Source: UBA3064 sp023258775 (GTDB taxonomy: Bacteria > Pseudomonadota > Gammaproteobacteria > Burkholderiales > Burkholderiaceae_E). From it: a DNA stretch of 50,248 bases. The stretch is taken from positions 1-50,248 of the forward strand of contig JBIKXS010000023.1 in the NCBI GenBank assembly GCA_044355655.1. The letters run 5' to 3'. This document shows positions 41,907 to 50,248 of this stretch, in pieces. A program made the translations under genes and the position numbers. Within the stretch, counting starts at the first letter, position 1; every line of letters begins with the position of its first letter. Below the pieces are notes generated by a model. It had not been told where the DNA came from. It made no database searches and saw only the letters and a list, made by a program, of their open reading frames with translations.

Positions 41907-43730
41907 TTGATACAACTGATTCAACTACAGCTTGCCTTTGGCGATTTGCCCCTGCTAGATGGTGCATCGCTCTCAGTCCAACGAGGCGACAAACTGGGGC
42001 TCATTGGTCGCAACGGAAGCGGCAAATCGTCGCTGCTCAAGCTGATTGCTGGAACGATTCAGGCTGATGATGGACTTATTCAACGTGAAGATGGCGTGGC
42101 ATGTGTTGTGGTTGAACAAGAACCTCATCTCATCGAGGCGGAAAGTCTTTATTTGAGTTTGCTTGCCAGAGCCGATCTTAGCCCTGCGCCAGAAGAACCC
42201 GAAGCCTGGCAAAGGCTTGCAGATATTCGCGCCTGGCTTGATCGTTATGGACTTGATGCAGACCGTCCTTTGCAAGGACTATCAGGCGGTGAGCGCAAAC
42301 GCGCTGCGCTGGCTTTAGCTTTCGCCCTTAAGCCCGATTTACTGTTACTCGACGAACCAACCAATCACTTGGATCTTGCCGCCATTCGCATGCTCGAGGA
42401 GTCCATGGAGCGCGTGAGCACGAGCATTGTGATCACCCATGATCGACATTTCCTCGATCGGGTCGTGAACCGTATTGTCGAACTCGAACGCGGCATCTTG
42501 CGAAGCTACCCGGGGCGTTTTGCAGACTATCTGCGACTGCGCGCCGATCAGTGGGCCGCCGAAGATCAAGCCCAGCGTCGCTTTGACCGTTTCTGGGCTG
42601 AGGAAGAGGCATGGATTCGCCAAGGCGTTGAGGCGCGGCGCAAACGCAATCAGGGTCGCGTCAAACGTCTTGAAGCGCTTCGGGATGCCCGCGAGGCAAG
42701 GAGACAACGCGTTGGGCAGGTACAGATGCGACTTGATAGCGGCGAGCGTTCTGGTAAGCAGGTACTTGAATGCACAGGACTGAGTTATCAAACACCGAGC
42801 GGGCGTATCTTGGTCAGATCGCTTGATTGGGTACTCATGCGAGGCGATCGAGTCGCTTTAATCGGTCCTAATGGCATCGGAAAGTCAACGCTTATTCGGC
42901 TTGCACTCGGTCAGATCAAGCCCAGCGCTGGGCAAGTACGGCAGGGCACACAATGGCAGCTCGCTTACTTTGACCAGATGCGTGAGCAACTCGACGAAGA
43001 ACGAACAGTCGCACAAACAATAAGCCCTGGCTCCGACTGGATTGAACTTGCTGGAAAGCGGATGCATGTCATGAGTTATTTGGGGGACTTTTTGTTTTCG
43101 CCAAGACGTGCTCAATCACCTGTTAAGACCCTTTCAGGCGGCGAACGTAATCGACTATTACTTGCGCGATTGTTCGCAAGACCAGCCAATCTTTTGATCT
43201 TGGATGAACCAACAAACGATCTTGATTTAGAAACGCTCGAATTATTGGAATCAAGCCTACAACAATACGAAGGCAGCGTCTTGCTGGTAAGCCATGATCG
43301 CGCTTTTATGGATGCGGTTGCCACCCAAACCCTTGTGGCGCTTGGCGAGGGTGCCTGGCGCGAGTACCCCGGTGGTTATAGCGACTGGATCGATCAGGGT
43401 GGCCAATGGCCAATTGAAAAACGCGCAGGTGACGAAGGCGCTTTGGCAACGACGATCGCCACACCGCTGGCTGACAACGATGAGCAAGCCACGAAACTTC
43501 GTCGAAAACTCAGTTATAAAGAGCAGCGCGAGCTTGAGGCGATTCCGAACCGCATCGATAGCTTGGAAAGTGATCAGGCAAAATTGCAAGCCTCCATGGC
43601 CTCAGCGGATTATTATCGTCAAGGGTCAGCGCAAATGCGCCTGGATCATGCTCGACTTGAGCAAATCGAGCTTGAACTAATTAGTTTGCTCGAGCGCTGG
43701 GAAACACTACAAGCGATCGACCCGCGTTAA
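41907..43730 (+). CDS. uup: ABC-F family ATPase, Uup-like
   Basis: 607-residue cytoplasmic protein with two ABC domains in one chain and no membrane part. First domain: Walker A GRNGSGKSS, signature LSGGERKRAALALAF, Walker B LLLLDEPTNHLDL. Second domain: GPNGIGKST, LSGGERNRLLLARLF, LLILDEPTNDLDL. The linker between them is charged and helical, and the C-terminal ~80 residues form a coiled coil (KLRRKLSYKEQRELEAIPNRIDSLE onward), as in Uup. ABC-F proteins act on ribosomes; Uup is also linked to transposon precise excision and DNA branch binding. Start assigned to TTG 41907, preceded by GAAGAGAG, giving an N-terminus IQLIQLQLAFG that aligns with Uup; TTG 41889 is the alternative. Confidence 0.9.
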   Translation: MIQLIQLQLAFGDLPLLDGASLSVQRGDKLGLIGRNGSGKSSLLKLIAGTIQADDGLIQREDGVACVVVEQEPHLIEAESLYLSLLARADLSPAPEEPEAWQRLADIRAWLDRYGLDADRPLQGLSGGERKRAALALAFALKPDLLLLDEPTNHLDLAAIRMLEESMERVSTSIVITHDRHFLDRVVNRIVELERGILRSYPGRFADYLRLRADQWAAEDQAQRRFDRFWAEEEAWIRQGVEARRKRNQGRVKRLEALRDAREARRQRVGQVQMRLDSGERSGKQVLECTGLSYQTPSGRILVRSLDWVLMRGDRVALIGPNGIGKSTLIRLALGQIKPSAGQVRQGTQWQLAYFDQMREQLDEERTVAQTISPGSDWIELAGKRMHVMSYLGDFLFSPRRAQSPVKTLSGGERNRLLLARLFARPANLLILDEPTNDLDLETLELLESSLQQYEGSVLLVSHDRAFMDAVATQTLVALGEGAWREYPGGYSDWIDQGGQWPIEKRAGDEGALATTIATPLADNDEQATKLRRKLSYKEQRELEAIPNRIDSLESDQAKLQASMASADYYRQGSAQMRLDHARLEQIELELISLLERWETLQAIDPR

Positions 43731-43738
43731 GACGGTCA

Positions 43739-44725
43739 TTAGTGAAGCAAGGATTCGATGAGTGATTGCACCTGCCAGGCATCTTCAAAACTGGCCCAGG
43801 TGTGGGGTTTGCCCTGTGCAAAAGCAGCAATATGAGCAGCCTGTCGCCGGTAGGCAGCGTCTCGCGGATCATGCGTTGATTCAGAAAGGCTCGTAAACCC
43901 CTCGCCATGATCAACCTCAAGCCGATACCAGTCGCTGATTCGCGCAGCACCCTTGTCACAGAAAACCTTCAGCTCGCTCGCATCACGCCATCCGCCAACC
44001 ATCGCCGAGACTTGAACCATCATTGCGTCTTGGCTGCGAAGCGATGCGATCAGCGCTGTCTCGGTTTGGTTTGCATGCTCGAGCGCTTGCTCAGAGCTCG
44101 GGTAGGTGATCTCGTGGGCGATCTTTTGCAGCGGACCCAGCAATCGCTGCGCCAGATAAACATGATGCGATAAGACCTCTCGCACAAAGCCACCTTCTTC
44201 CCTTTGGGCAAGCCATCTTGCGTGGGCTTGAAAAGGTCTTGGCCAGGTCTTGAAATGAAGTTGAATCGAAATGCCGCGCAGGCGTCCAAGCTCAGTCCCA
44301 GGTCCTACAAGCGTTTGCATTTTTTGGGCGCACCATGCCGATGCGTAGGCAAAGTTCACCGCCGTTGGAAGCTTGGCGCGCCTTGCGTACTCAATCATAG
44401 CCAAGGCGTCGTGCTCAGATACAGAAAGCGGCTTTTCGCACCAGCAAAGCTTCCCCGCCTCTAGCACCTGTTGAGCATAACTACGATGAAACTTAGGCGG
44501 TGTTGCGATATAAACAAGATCGCTATGCTTAATTACGTCAGCTGCATCGGCTGCAAAGCGAACCCCACCTAAAACCGCAGCACCAACAATCCCGTGCTGA
44601 CGAGACTCGGTGGCAGGATCCCAAATCGCACTCACTTGAAGCGCTGGCTCTTGCAACAAATAACTCAGGCTTCGAGTGCCTACGGCTCCCAGACCGATCA
44701 CCCCGATTGCAGTTCTTGTCGACAT
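43739..44725 (-). CDS. Gfo/Idh/MocA family oxidoreductase
   Basis: 328-residue NAD(P)-dependent dehydrogenase. The N-terminal Rossmann motif is IGVIGLGAVGTRSL, followed by LVYIATPPKFHRSYAQQVLEAGKLCWCEKPLSVSEHDA, where EKPL holds the family's catalytic-site Lys. The C-terminal half is the mixed sheet domain with a putative His pair in VLSHHVYLAQRL, in the position of the family's catalytic His. Its substrate is probably a sugar or cyclic polyol derivative, not determinable. Convergent with uup (9-bp gap) and downstream of rpoD on the same strand by 72 bp without a clear terminator between. Confidence 0.87.
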   Translation of the reverse strand: MSTRTAIGVIGLGAVGTRSLSYLLQEPALQVSAIWDPATESRQHGIVGAAVLGGVRFAADAADVIKHSDLVYIATPPKFHRSYAQQVLEAGKLCWCEKPLSVSEHDALAMIEYARRAKLPTAVNFAYASAWCAQKMQTLVGPGTELGRLRGISIQLHFKTWPRPFQAHARWLAQREEGGFVREVLSHHVYLAQRLLGPLQKIAHEITYPSSEQALEHANQTETALIASLRSQDAMMVQVSAMVGGWRDASELKVFCDKGAARISDWYRLEVDHGEGFTSLSESTHDPRDAAYRRQAAHIAAFAQGKPHTWASFEDAWQVQSLIESLLH

Positions 44726-44797
44726 CTGTGTGATTCCTTCAAATCGGCAAACGGCCCTATGCCCAGTTCTGGGAGCTTGACACTGCTTGCAGCCTGT

Positions 44798-47700
44798 CTA
44801 GCCGCCCTCGAGAAAACTCTTTAATTTATCGGAGCGGCTTGGGTGCCTGAGTTTTCGCAAGGCTTTGGCTTCAATCTGCCGAATACGTTCACGGGTGACA
44901 TCAAATTGCTTACCGACTTCCTCAAGGGTATGGTCTGTGCTCATCTCAACCCCAAAACGCATCCGCAAAACTTTTGCCTCGCGTGGCGTGAGCGAATCAA
45001 GTACCTCTTTCACCACATCGCGCATCGATTCATGTAAGGCAGCGTCTGAAGGTGCAAGTGTGGTCGTATCTTCAATAAAGTCGCCTAAGTGTGAGTCATC
45101 ATCATCGCCAATCGGTGTCTCCATCGATATAGGCTCTTTAGCGATCTTAAGAATCTTACGAATCTTGTCTTCGGGCATGTCCATACGCTCGGCAAGCGTC
45201 GCGGGATCGGGTTCCTGTCCTGTTTCCTGGAGAATTTGCCTTGAAATACGATTCATTTTATTGATCGTTTCAATCATATGAACAGGAATTCGAATTGTCC
45301 GAGCCTGATCGGCGATCGAGCGCGTGATGGCCTGGCGAATCCACCAGGTTGCATACGTGGAAAACTTATAGCCACGGCGATATTCAAACTTATCGACCGC
45401 CTTCATTAATCCGATATTGCCTTCCTGGATCAAGTCAAGGAATTGAAGTCCCCGATTGGTGTACTTTTTCGCGATCGAAATCACAAGCCTCAGATTAGCC
45501 TCAGTCATTTCTTTTTTAGCACGTCTTGCTTTTTGCTCACCAGCAACCATGCGCTTGTGAATAGCCTTTAAATCAGCCAGAGGCAAGAGCACCAGGGCTT
45601 GTAGGTCGATCAGTTTTTGCTGAATATCCTGCACTGCTGGGATATTGCGGCGAAGCACACCATTCCAGGCCTGTTCTTGCTGCAATTGCTGCTCTGCCCA
45701 GAGCAGATTCGTTTCATGACCTGGAAAATTCGCGACAAAATAGCTGTGCGACATACCAACCCGATGAACACATAAATTTCCAAGCTGCCGCTCAAACGCT
45801 CTTACCCGTTCGACCTGACCGCGCAAGGTATCTGCTAGGCGTTCAACCATTTTGGCGGTGAAACGAATTTCGAGCAGGGTGTCCTGAATAGATTTCTGTG
45901 CTACGTTATACAACTCAGATTTATATGCCTGCTGATCAAATGCCGCGCGCATTTGGTCAAAATTCACACGAATCCTGTCAAAGCGTTCAAGCGCCAACCC
46001 TTTGAGTTCTTCAAGCTTTGCACTAAGTGCAGCACCTTCTTCCTCCTCATCGGCAAAGTCTGCGGCCTGGGAAGGCGGTGAAGGATCAGGTTCCAGAGCG
46101 TTGGGATCAACAATGCCATCGACCACTTCATCAACCCGCTTTTTCCCCTCGCGAATTGCATCAGCGTCGTTGAGTATCTCCTGCACCGTCATTGGACAGG
46201 CTGAAATAGCCATCACCATGTCCTTGAGGCCTTCTTCGATTCGTTTGGCGATTTCGATTTCGCCTTCACGAGTAAGTAGCTCGACTGAACCCATTTCACG
46301 CATGTACATGCGTACGGGATCGGTCGTACGACCAAAATCGCTATCCACCGTGGAAAGGGCTGCTTCAGCCTCTTCCTCAGCGTCATCGTCATTGGCAACG
46401 ACCGGCGCATCCGAGGAAATGATCAGTGTTTCAGCATCTGGTGCCTGATCAAAGACCTGGATGCCCATATCGTTAAAGGTTGTGATGATCGATTCGATCG
46501 CTTCAGCGTCGACAAGATCCTCGCCTAGATGGTCATTAATCTCGCCATAGGTGAGATAGCGGCGCTCTTTACCAAGTCGAATCAACTGCTTAAGCTTATT
46601 TCGTTTAGCCTCAAGCTCTTCTTCTGAGAGCGCGCGCCTTGCAAAAGCCTCTTTGATGAGCGCTTTTTCCTTGGCACTTGCTCTGCGACCCTTGGGTTTT
46701 GGCGTCGCTTCGATCGCCTCAACCTCTTCAACTTCTTCAACCTCAGGCGGCACTTCCTCGTCGCCAAATTCTTCATCGCCAGCGATCAAATCCTCGCCAT
46801 CGCTATCTGTAGCGTCTGCATCTGAAGTCTTTTTCGGACGACCACGCTTGGATTTGGCAGAATCCTTGGATTTGGACTTTTCGCCCAAGTCCTGATCAGC
46901 AAGATCCATATCGAGATCATCATCGCCAAGATCATCAAGCTCGTTTGCCTTCGTTTTGGTCTTGGCTTTTGCCTTTGCTTTAGCCGTAGATTCAAGCTTT
47001 TTGGCGTCTTCCTTAGCTTGCGCGTTGGAAGCTTCTTTCGCAGGTTTGCTGTCAGTCTTTTCAGCTTTATCTGCGGTTGCAAGCTTTGCGACCTTCTCGG
47101 CTTTATCAGCTTTTTTGAGCTTTGCGACCTTCTCGGTCTTTGCTGCACTTTTTGCCGGCGTACTTGCAAGCGTTGGCAGCACTTCCACCGCCTCCACAGC
47201 CAATACTTCTGTCATCGGTGCATCGGCCTCTGCCATGGTTACCGAGGCTTGGGCCTTTGTTGTCGCTTTTGCTGCCCTATCTTGGTTCTTTGCTGTTTTT
47301 GAAGCCGCTTTAGCATGCTCAGGTTGCGCTTTTACCGACTTCTTTTTCATTGTTGATCGCGGCAGCTCAACAATAAGCGGCTGCAACCCGTCGCGCGATG
47401 CCGCCTCGACAACCTCGATGACGGCTGACTCAACCTCTTTCGACAGCAAACCCTGCATGCTTGCCGGGGCCTTTTTTGAGGTTTTGCCTGGCTTTCTCGG
47501 GGTTTTGAGGTCGGCTTTCTTGGTATCGGTCGCCGTGGTTTTCTGCGCCTTTGTGGCGTTCATTGCTTGATCTGCATCAGCAGATTGCTCAGCTCTAGGG
47601 GCTGGCTTTTTCGCTGAGGGCTTTTCCGCTGAGGGCTTTTCCGCTGCTGGCTTTTTAGCTGCCGGCTTTTTTGCAGCGGGCTTTTTTACATCTCCAAGCG

Positions 47701-47836
47701 CCTCAGGCGCAGCCGCAATCGCCTCAGGCGCAGCCGTTATTGCTTCCGGAGCAGCCGTTTTTTTCTTAGCGGCTGGCGCCGATTTCGTGGCAGCCGATGA
47801 AGACTTAGAGGCAGTGGATTTTGGTTGAGCAGGCAT
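44798..47836 (-). CDS. rpoD: RNA polymerase primary sigma factor (sigma-70) with long N-terminal extension
   Basis: 1012 residues from ATG 47836, far longer than usual primary sigma factors (roughly 600-800). Residues from about 395 onward are a normal sigma-70: region 1.1 (LSEEELEAKRNKLKQLIRLGKERRYLTYGEINDHL), region 1.2 (DPVRMYMREMGSVELLTREGE), a non-conserved domain, region 2 (ANLRLVISIAKKYTNRGLQFLDLIQEGNIGLMKAVDKFEYRRGYKFSTYATWWIRQAI), region 3 and region 4 (TLEEVGKQFDVTRERIRQIEAKALRKLRHPSRS). The first ~390 residues are rich in Lys, Ala, Pro and Glu, with KKPAAKKPAAEKPSAEKPSAKKPA-like repeats (residues 51-80), a basic stretch from 225-300, an AT-hook-like RGRPKK at 331-336 and an acidic segment at 340-375. 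Follows dnaG by 84 bp with a TATAAT before it. Confidence 0.97.
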   Translation of the reverse strand: MPAQPKSTASKSSSAATKSAPAAKKKTAAPEAITAAPEAIAAAPEALGDVKKPAAKKPAAKKPAAEKPSAEKPSAKKPAPRAEQSADADQAMNATKAQKTTATDTKKADLKTPRKPGKTSKKAPASMQGLLSKEVESAVIEVVEAASRDGLQPLIVELPRSTMKKKSVKAQPEHAKAASKTAKNQDRAAKATTKAQASVTMAEADAPMTEVLAVEAVEVLPTLASTPAKSAAKTEKVAKLKKADKAEKVAKLATADKAEKTDSKPAKEASNAQAKEDAKKLESTAKAKAKAKTKTKANELDDLGDDDLDMDLADQDLGEKSKSKDSAKSKRGRPKKTSDADATDSDGEDLIAGDEEFGDEEVPPEVEEVEEVEAIEATPKPKGRRASAKEKALIKEAFARRALSEEELEAKRNKLKQLIRLGKERRYLTYGEINDHLGEDLVDAEAIESIITTFNDMGIQVFDQAPDAETLIISSDAPVVANDDDAEEEAEAALSTVDSDFGRTTDPVRMYMREMGSVELLTREGEIEIAKRIEEGLKDMVMAISACPMTVQEILNDADAIREGKKRVDEVVDGIVDPNALEPDPSPPSQAADFADEEEEGAALSAKLEELKGLALERFDRIRVNFDQMRAAFDQQAYKSELYNVAQKSIQDTLLEIRFTAKMVERLADTLRGQVERVRAFERQLGNLCVHRVGMSHSYFVANFPGHETNLLWAEQQLQQEQAWNGVLRRNIPAVQDIQQKLIDLQALVLLPLADLKAIHKRMVAGEQKARRAKKEMTEANLRLVISIAKKYTNRGLQFLDLIQEGNIGLMKAVDKFEYRRGYKFSTYATWWIRQAITRSIADQARTIRIPVHMIETINKMNRISRQILQETGQEPDPATLAERMDMPEDKIRKILKIAKEPISMETPIGDDDDSHLGDFIEDTTTLAPSDAALHESMRDVVKEVLDSLTPREAKVLRMRFGVEMSTDHTLEEVGKQFDVTRERIRQIEAKALRKLRHPSRSDKLKSFLEGG

Positions 47837-47905
47837 GAACGATTCCCAAAAAGCGTCACGACAGGGCCGCACGCATAGCTTTAAGCTTGCGCAGAGTAAC
47901 CTTCG

Positions 47906-47911
47906 ATTATA
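47906..47911 (-). promoter_or_regulatory. Possible internal -10 before rpoD
   Basis: TATAAT on the minus strand, 70 bp before the rpoD ATG and just after the dnaG stop. No -35 sequence is found at 17 bp; the TTGACA overlapping the dnaG stop is only 7 bp away and so does not fit. It may be an rpoD promoter that uses an activator, or chance. Confidence 0.35.
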
Positions 47912-47920
47912 TCCCCAGTG

Positions 47921-49879
47921 TCAAGAGAGGCTGAATTCGCCTGCCCGAATAGCCTTTCTGTGCGCCATTAAGACCTCATAGCGCGAGCGCTCCGCAGGGT
48001 CCGATAGACCTTTCAACACCAAGTTGTCGATCAATTCCCTGATTTTTTGATCGGCAAGCTGCAAAAGCGCCCCCTTATATTCACTGGTTGCAGCCTGCTC
48101 ATCGATCAGCATGACCCAAGCCATCGCTCGGTTTAAGCTTTTTCGCCAGGGCGTCCACTGTTCAGGATTCGACGCACAAAGCTTATCCAGACGCAGACTA
48201 ATTTCAGGCAAATCGACGGCCTCGTGAACAAAGTCCAGCACCATCGGGCTCATGGCATCGACCAAAAGGTCCGGCCAGAATGCTTGAAGGGGCGATGGAT
48301 CACGCAGCTTAAGTGCGGGAAAACGTAACAATAAAATAAGGGCTTTTTCAATGATACCGATCGCCTCGTGGCGCGGTGCGATCAGTTGGGCCTTGTTGAG
48401 TCCATAGCCCTTGCTTACCAAGCTTTGGGCACGCCCATCGCGTGCATCTATCGTTTCTGCACCCTCTTGCCTGATTTCGCGCCCAACTTGCTCCGAAGCG
48501 CCTCTTGCAGATTCAGCATGCAAACGCCCAAAGCCCTGCTGCCGCTTGGCCTGTTGTGCTGCGTGCTGCTGCACAAGCTGATTGAGTTCGTTCACGCTAA
48601 TGTGCACCCGGTCAGCAAGCTCTCGACTCAATTGCATGCGCAAGGCTGCAAGCGGTAATTGGGTGAGCAAGGGGATGGCGGCAGCAAGCAGTGCTGAGCG
48701 GTCCTCGGCGCTGTTTTCACCATGGGTTTGGACGAGTTCGCGCATCAAGCATGCGGATAGTGGTTCGCTTTGATCAAGCGCCTTGGCCATGCCAGCGGCA
48801 CCTTCAAGGCGTACAAAACTGTCTGGATCGTGTTCGGGCGGTAAAAACAAAAACTCAAAACGCTTGCCATCGATGGCAAGCGGCAATGCTGTGTTAAGCG
48901 CCTTCCAAGCGGCTCGGCGGCCCGCAGCGTCACCATCAAAGCAAAAGACAACCCGGTCAACAAGCTTGATAAGTTTGGACAAGTGCTCAAGGCTGGTTGC
49001 CGTGCCAAGGGTTGCAACCGCATAGTCCACACCATGTTGTGCGAGCATGACGACGTCCATGTAGCCTTCGACGACAAGCACCTGGTTTTCACGGCGTAAA
49101 GCTTCGCGTGCCTCGAAGAGTCCGTAGAGTTCGCGCCCCTTCGAAAAGAGAGGTGTTTCGGGCGAATTCAAGTACTTAGGCTCGCCCTGGTCGATGACTC
49201 GGCCGCCAAATCCTATGACTTGACCCCTTGGGTTTCGAATAGGAAACATAATTCGGTCGCGAAAGCGATCCCAGCGCTCGCGCGTCTGGCCATGCCTGGA
49301 TTCACCGTCGGCAAAGTCTTGGGGGTTTTCTCGCTCAATCAGCAAGCCGCTCTGGACTAAAAAAGGCGATCGATACTCGGCAAAGCATGCCTCAAGTGCG
49401 TGCCATCCGCCCGGCGCGTAGCCAAGCGAAAATCGCGCAGCGGTCCGACCTTCAAGGCCACGCTCGCGTAAATAGTGAATCGCGCGCTCGGAGTCTTTGA
49501 GTCTTGCCCGATAAAAGTCCGCAGCCTTGGCCATGGCATCAAGCATCGATTTTCGTTCATCAAGTGCTTGAACAGGCTTAGCCTCGCGCTCCTTAGGTAC
49601 CGTCAAACCCTGCTGCTGGGCAAGGGCTTCAATGGCTTCCACATAGCCCAGCCCCAAGTGCTCCATGAGAAAGCCAATCGCTGAGCCATGAGCACCACAG
49701 CCAAAACAGTGATAGAACTGCTTGCTTGGACTTACGGTAAACGAAGGTGTTTTCTCGCCGTGAAAAGGGCAAAGCCCGCTGAAGTTTGCACCTGCCTTTT
49801 TCAAGCGCACATGGGCGCCTACCACCTCGACCACATCGGTGCGATCAAGCAATTCCTGGATAAAGGATTGGGGTATCAC
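47921..49879 (-). CDS. dnaG: DNA primase
   Basis: 652-residue primase that makes RNA primers at the replication fork. The CHC2-type zinc finger is residues 37-61 (Cys37, His40, Cys58, Cys61). The catalytic TOPRIM core follows with IGFGGRVIDQGEPKYLNSPETPLFSKG, VLVVEGYMDVVMLAQHG and VFCFDGDAAGRRAAWKAL, giving the EGYMD and DGDAAGR motifs. The C-terminal third is the helicase-binding domain, rich in Ala and Gln. Translation starts at GTG 49879. It lies between yqeY and rpoD, the conserved macromolecular synthesis order; the spacing to yqeY is 58 bp. Confidence 0.97.
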   Translation of the reverse strand: MIPQSFIQELLDRTDVVEVVGAHVRLKKAGANFSGLCPFHGEKTPSFTVSPSKQFYHCFGCGAHGSAIGFLMEHLGLGYVEAIEALAQQQGLTVPKEREAKPVQALDERKSMLDAMAKAADFYRARLKDSERAIHYLRERGLEGRTAARFSLGYAPGGWHALEACFAEYRSPFLVQSGLLIERENPQDFADGESRHGQTRERWDRFRDRIMFPIRNPRGQVIGFGGRVIDQGEPKYLNSPETPLFSKGRELYGLFEAREALRRENQVLVVEGYMDVVMLAQHGVDYAVATLGTATSLEHLSKLIKLVDRVVFCFDGDAAGRRAAWKALNTALPLAIDGKRFEFLFLPPEHDPDSFVRLEGAAGMAKALDQSEPLSACLMRELVQTHGENSAEDRSALLAAAIPLLTQLPLAALRMQLSRELADRVHISVNELNQLVQQHAAQQAKRQQGFGRLHAESARGASEQVGREIRQEGAETIDARDGRAQSLVSKGYGLNKAQLIAPRHEAIGIIEKALILLLRFPALKLRDPSPLQAFWPDLLVDAMSPMVLDFVHEAVDLPEISLRLDKLCASNPEQWTPWRKSLNRAMAWVMLIDEQAATSEYKGALLQLADQKIRELIDNLVLKGLSDPAERSRYEVLMAHRKAIRAGEFSLS

Positions 49880-49937
49880 GGCTCAGCAAGCATACCAAGC
49901 AAAGCCTTGCGCTTGCCTGCTGTGGCTCAAGCTTGCT

Positions 49938-50248
49938 TCAGCGGCTTAAGCGCGCCTTGACTTGTTGCGAGACCGCCGACAGATCAGCACGGCCGGCAAG
50001 TGCTGCCTTGACCTGAGCCATGACTTTTCCCATAGCAGCCGGCCCTATGGGACCGGCATCGCGCACCGCCTGCTCAATCACCGCTTCGATCTCGCTCGGA
50101 TCGGCCGCCTTGGGCATATAGCCTTGCAAAATGATCATTTCAGCTTGCTCTTTGTCGGCTAAATCCTTGCGCCCTGCTGATAAGTAAGCTTCGATCGAAT
50201 CTTTACGCTGCTTCACGAGCTTATCGGTTATTGCCACCACCGCTGCAT
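49938..50248 (-). CDS. yqeY: GatB/YqeY domain protein, 5' end cut by window edge
   Basis: The frame is open through the right edge, so about 50 N-terminal residues are missing. Visible sequence begins AAVVAITDKLVKQRKDSIEAYLSAGRKDLADKEQAEMIILQGYMP and ends QVKAALAGRADLSAVSQQVKARL, which is the YqeY pattern (usual length about 150). It resembles the tail domain of GatB that contacts tRNA, but its own role is not established. In betaproteobacteria it sits between rpsU and dnaG; rpsU would lie beyond the edge. Confidence 0.93.
   Translation of the reverse strand, partial: AAVVAITDKLVKQRKDSIEAYLSAGRKDLADKEQAEMIILQGYMPKAADPSEIEAVIEQAVRDAGPIGPAAMGKVMAQVKAALAGRADLSAVSQQVKARLSR

Noticed and set aside
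46956..47570. 204-codon plus-strand open frame opposite the rpoD extension
   Set aside because: Its Ala/Ser/Phe-rich, repetitive sequence is the complement of the Lys/Ala-rich rpoD codons. No start signals or domain.
47906..47924. TTGACA as a -35 for the TATAAT before rpoD
   Set aside because: Only 7 bp separate the two hexamers, so they cannot form one sigma-70 promoter.

Overview
The window looks like a chromosomal segment of a betaproteobacterium of the order Burkholderiales with roughly even base composition. The evidence is the macromolecular synthesis order yqeY-dnaG-rpoD at the right end, a Bug-type tricarboxylate transporter receptor, CysB-type LysR regulation, DsbB and a Uup-type ABC-F protein. 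I see no tRNA, rRNA, CRISPR array, insertion sequence or phage gene. Coding density is high. The only gaps worth describing carry regulatory sites, short repeats or candidate small RNAs.

1-15.1 kb is a phosphorus-acquisition island. It holds two PhoX-type phosphatases (the first cut by the left edge), a secreted nucleotide pyrophosphatase/phosphodiesterase, the C-terminal remnant of a PhoD phosphatase, a phosphonate-type ABC importer (phnCDE) with an iron-type alcohol dehydrogenase resembling phosphonoacetaldehyde reductase, and an outer-membrane protein. Between them lies a TatT-type TRAP transporter (tatT-dctP-dctQM). Pho-box-like sequences (two CTGTCAT-like 7-mers, 4 bp apart) sit before the phoD remnant, phnC, the second phoX and, more weakly, tatT. 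The phnC one has a TATGAT -10 at the canonical spacing.

15.1-20.2 kb holds a lipoprotein subtilase with a P domain but no propeptide, followed by a small secreted protein that may be that propeptide supplied in trans. Next come two paralogous B12-domain regulators of the AerR/PpaA type and a DUF2889 protein. In front of the first regulator are two tandem palindromes of the PpsR/CrtJ type (TGTC-N10-GACA) overlapping divergent promoters, one of which would make a 76-nt RNA. That RNA shares a three-hairpin layout and a 10-nt core (GGTTGTCTCC) with a second candidate RNA at 4304-4381. This possible small-RNA family, together with the operator/B12-regulator module, is the most interesting undescribed signal here.

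20.2-44.7 kb is mixed metabolism and transport: a CysB-like regulator, dsbB, a CoxE-type VWA protein, polyphosphate kinase 2, a fluoroacetate-dehalogenase-like hydrolase with a NadX-like dehydrogenase, a tight run of quinone oxidoreductase, Bug receptor, second oxidoreductase and EmrAB-like efflux pump, a fumarylacetoacetase-family protein, an SDR and an amidase, a glycine-zipper protein, a LolDE/MacB-like ABC pair with DUF3299 (a layout linked to zinc limitation elsewhere), a CBS/DUF294-metallophosphoesterase-LEA14 operon, Uup and a Gfo/Idh/MocA dehydrogenase.

44.8-50.2 kb holds rpoD, dnaG and the 3' part of yqeY, all on the minus strand. RpoD carries an unusual N-terminal extension of about 390 residues, rich in lysine and alanine, with an AT-hook-like RGRP motif.
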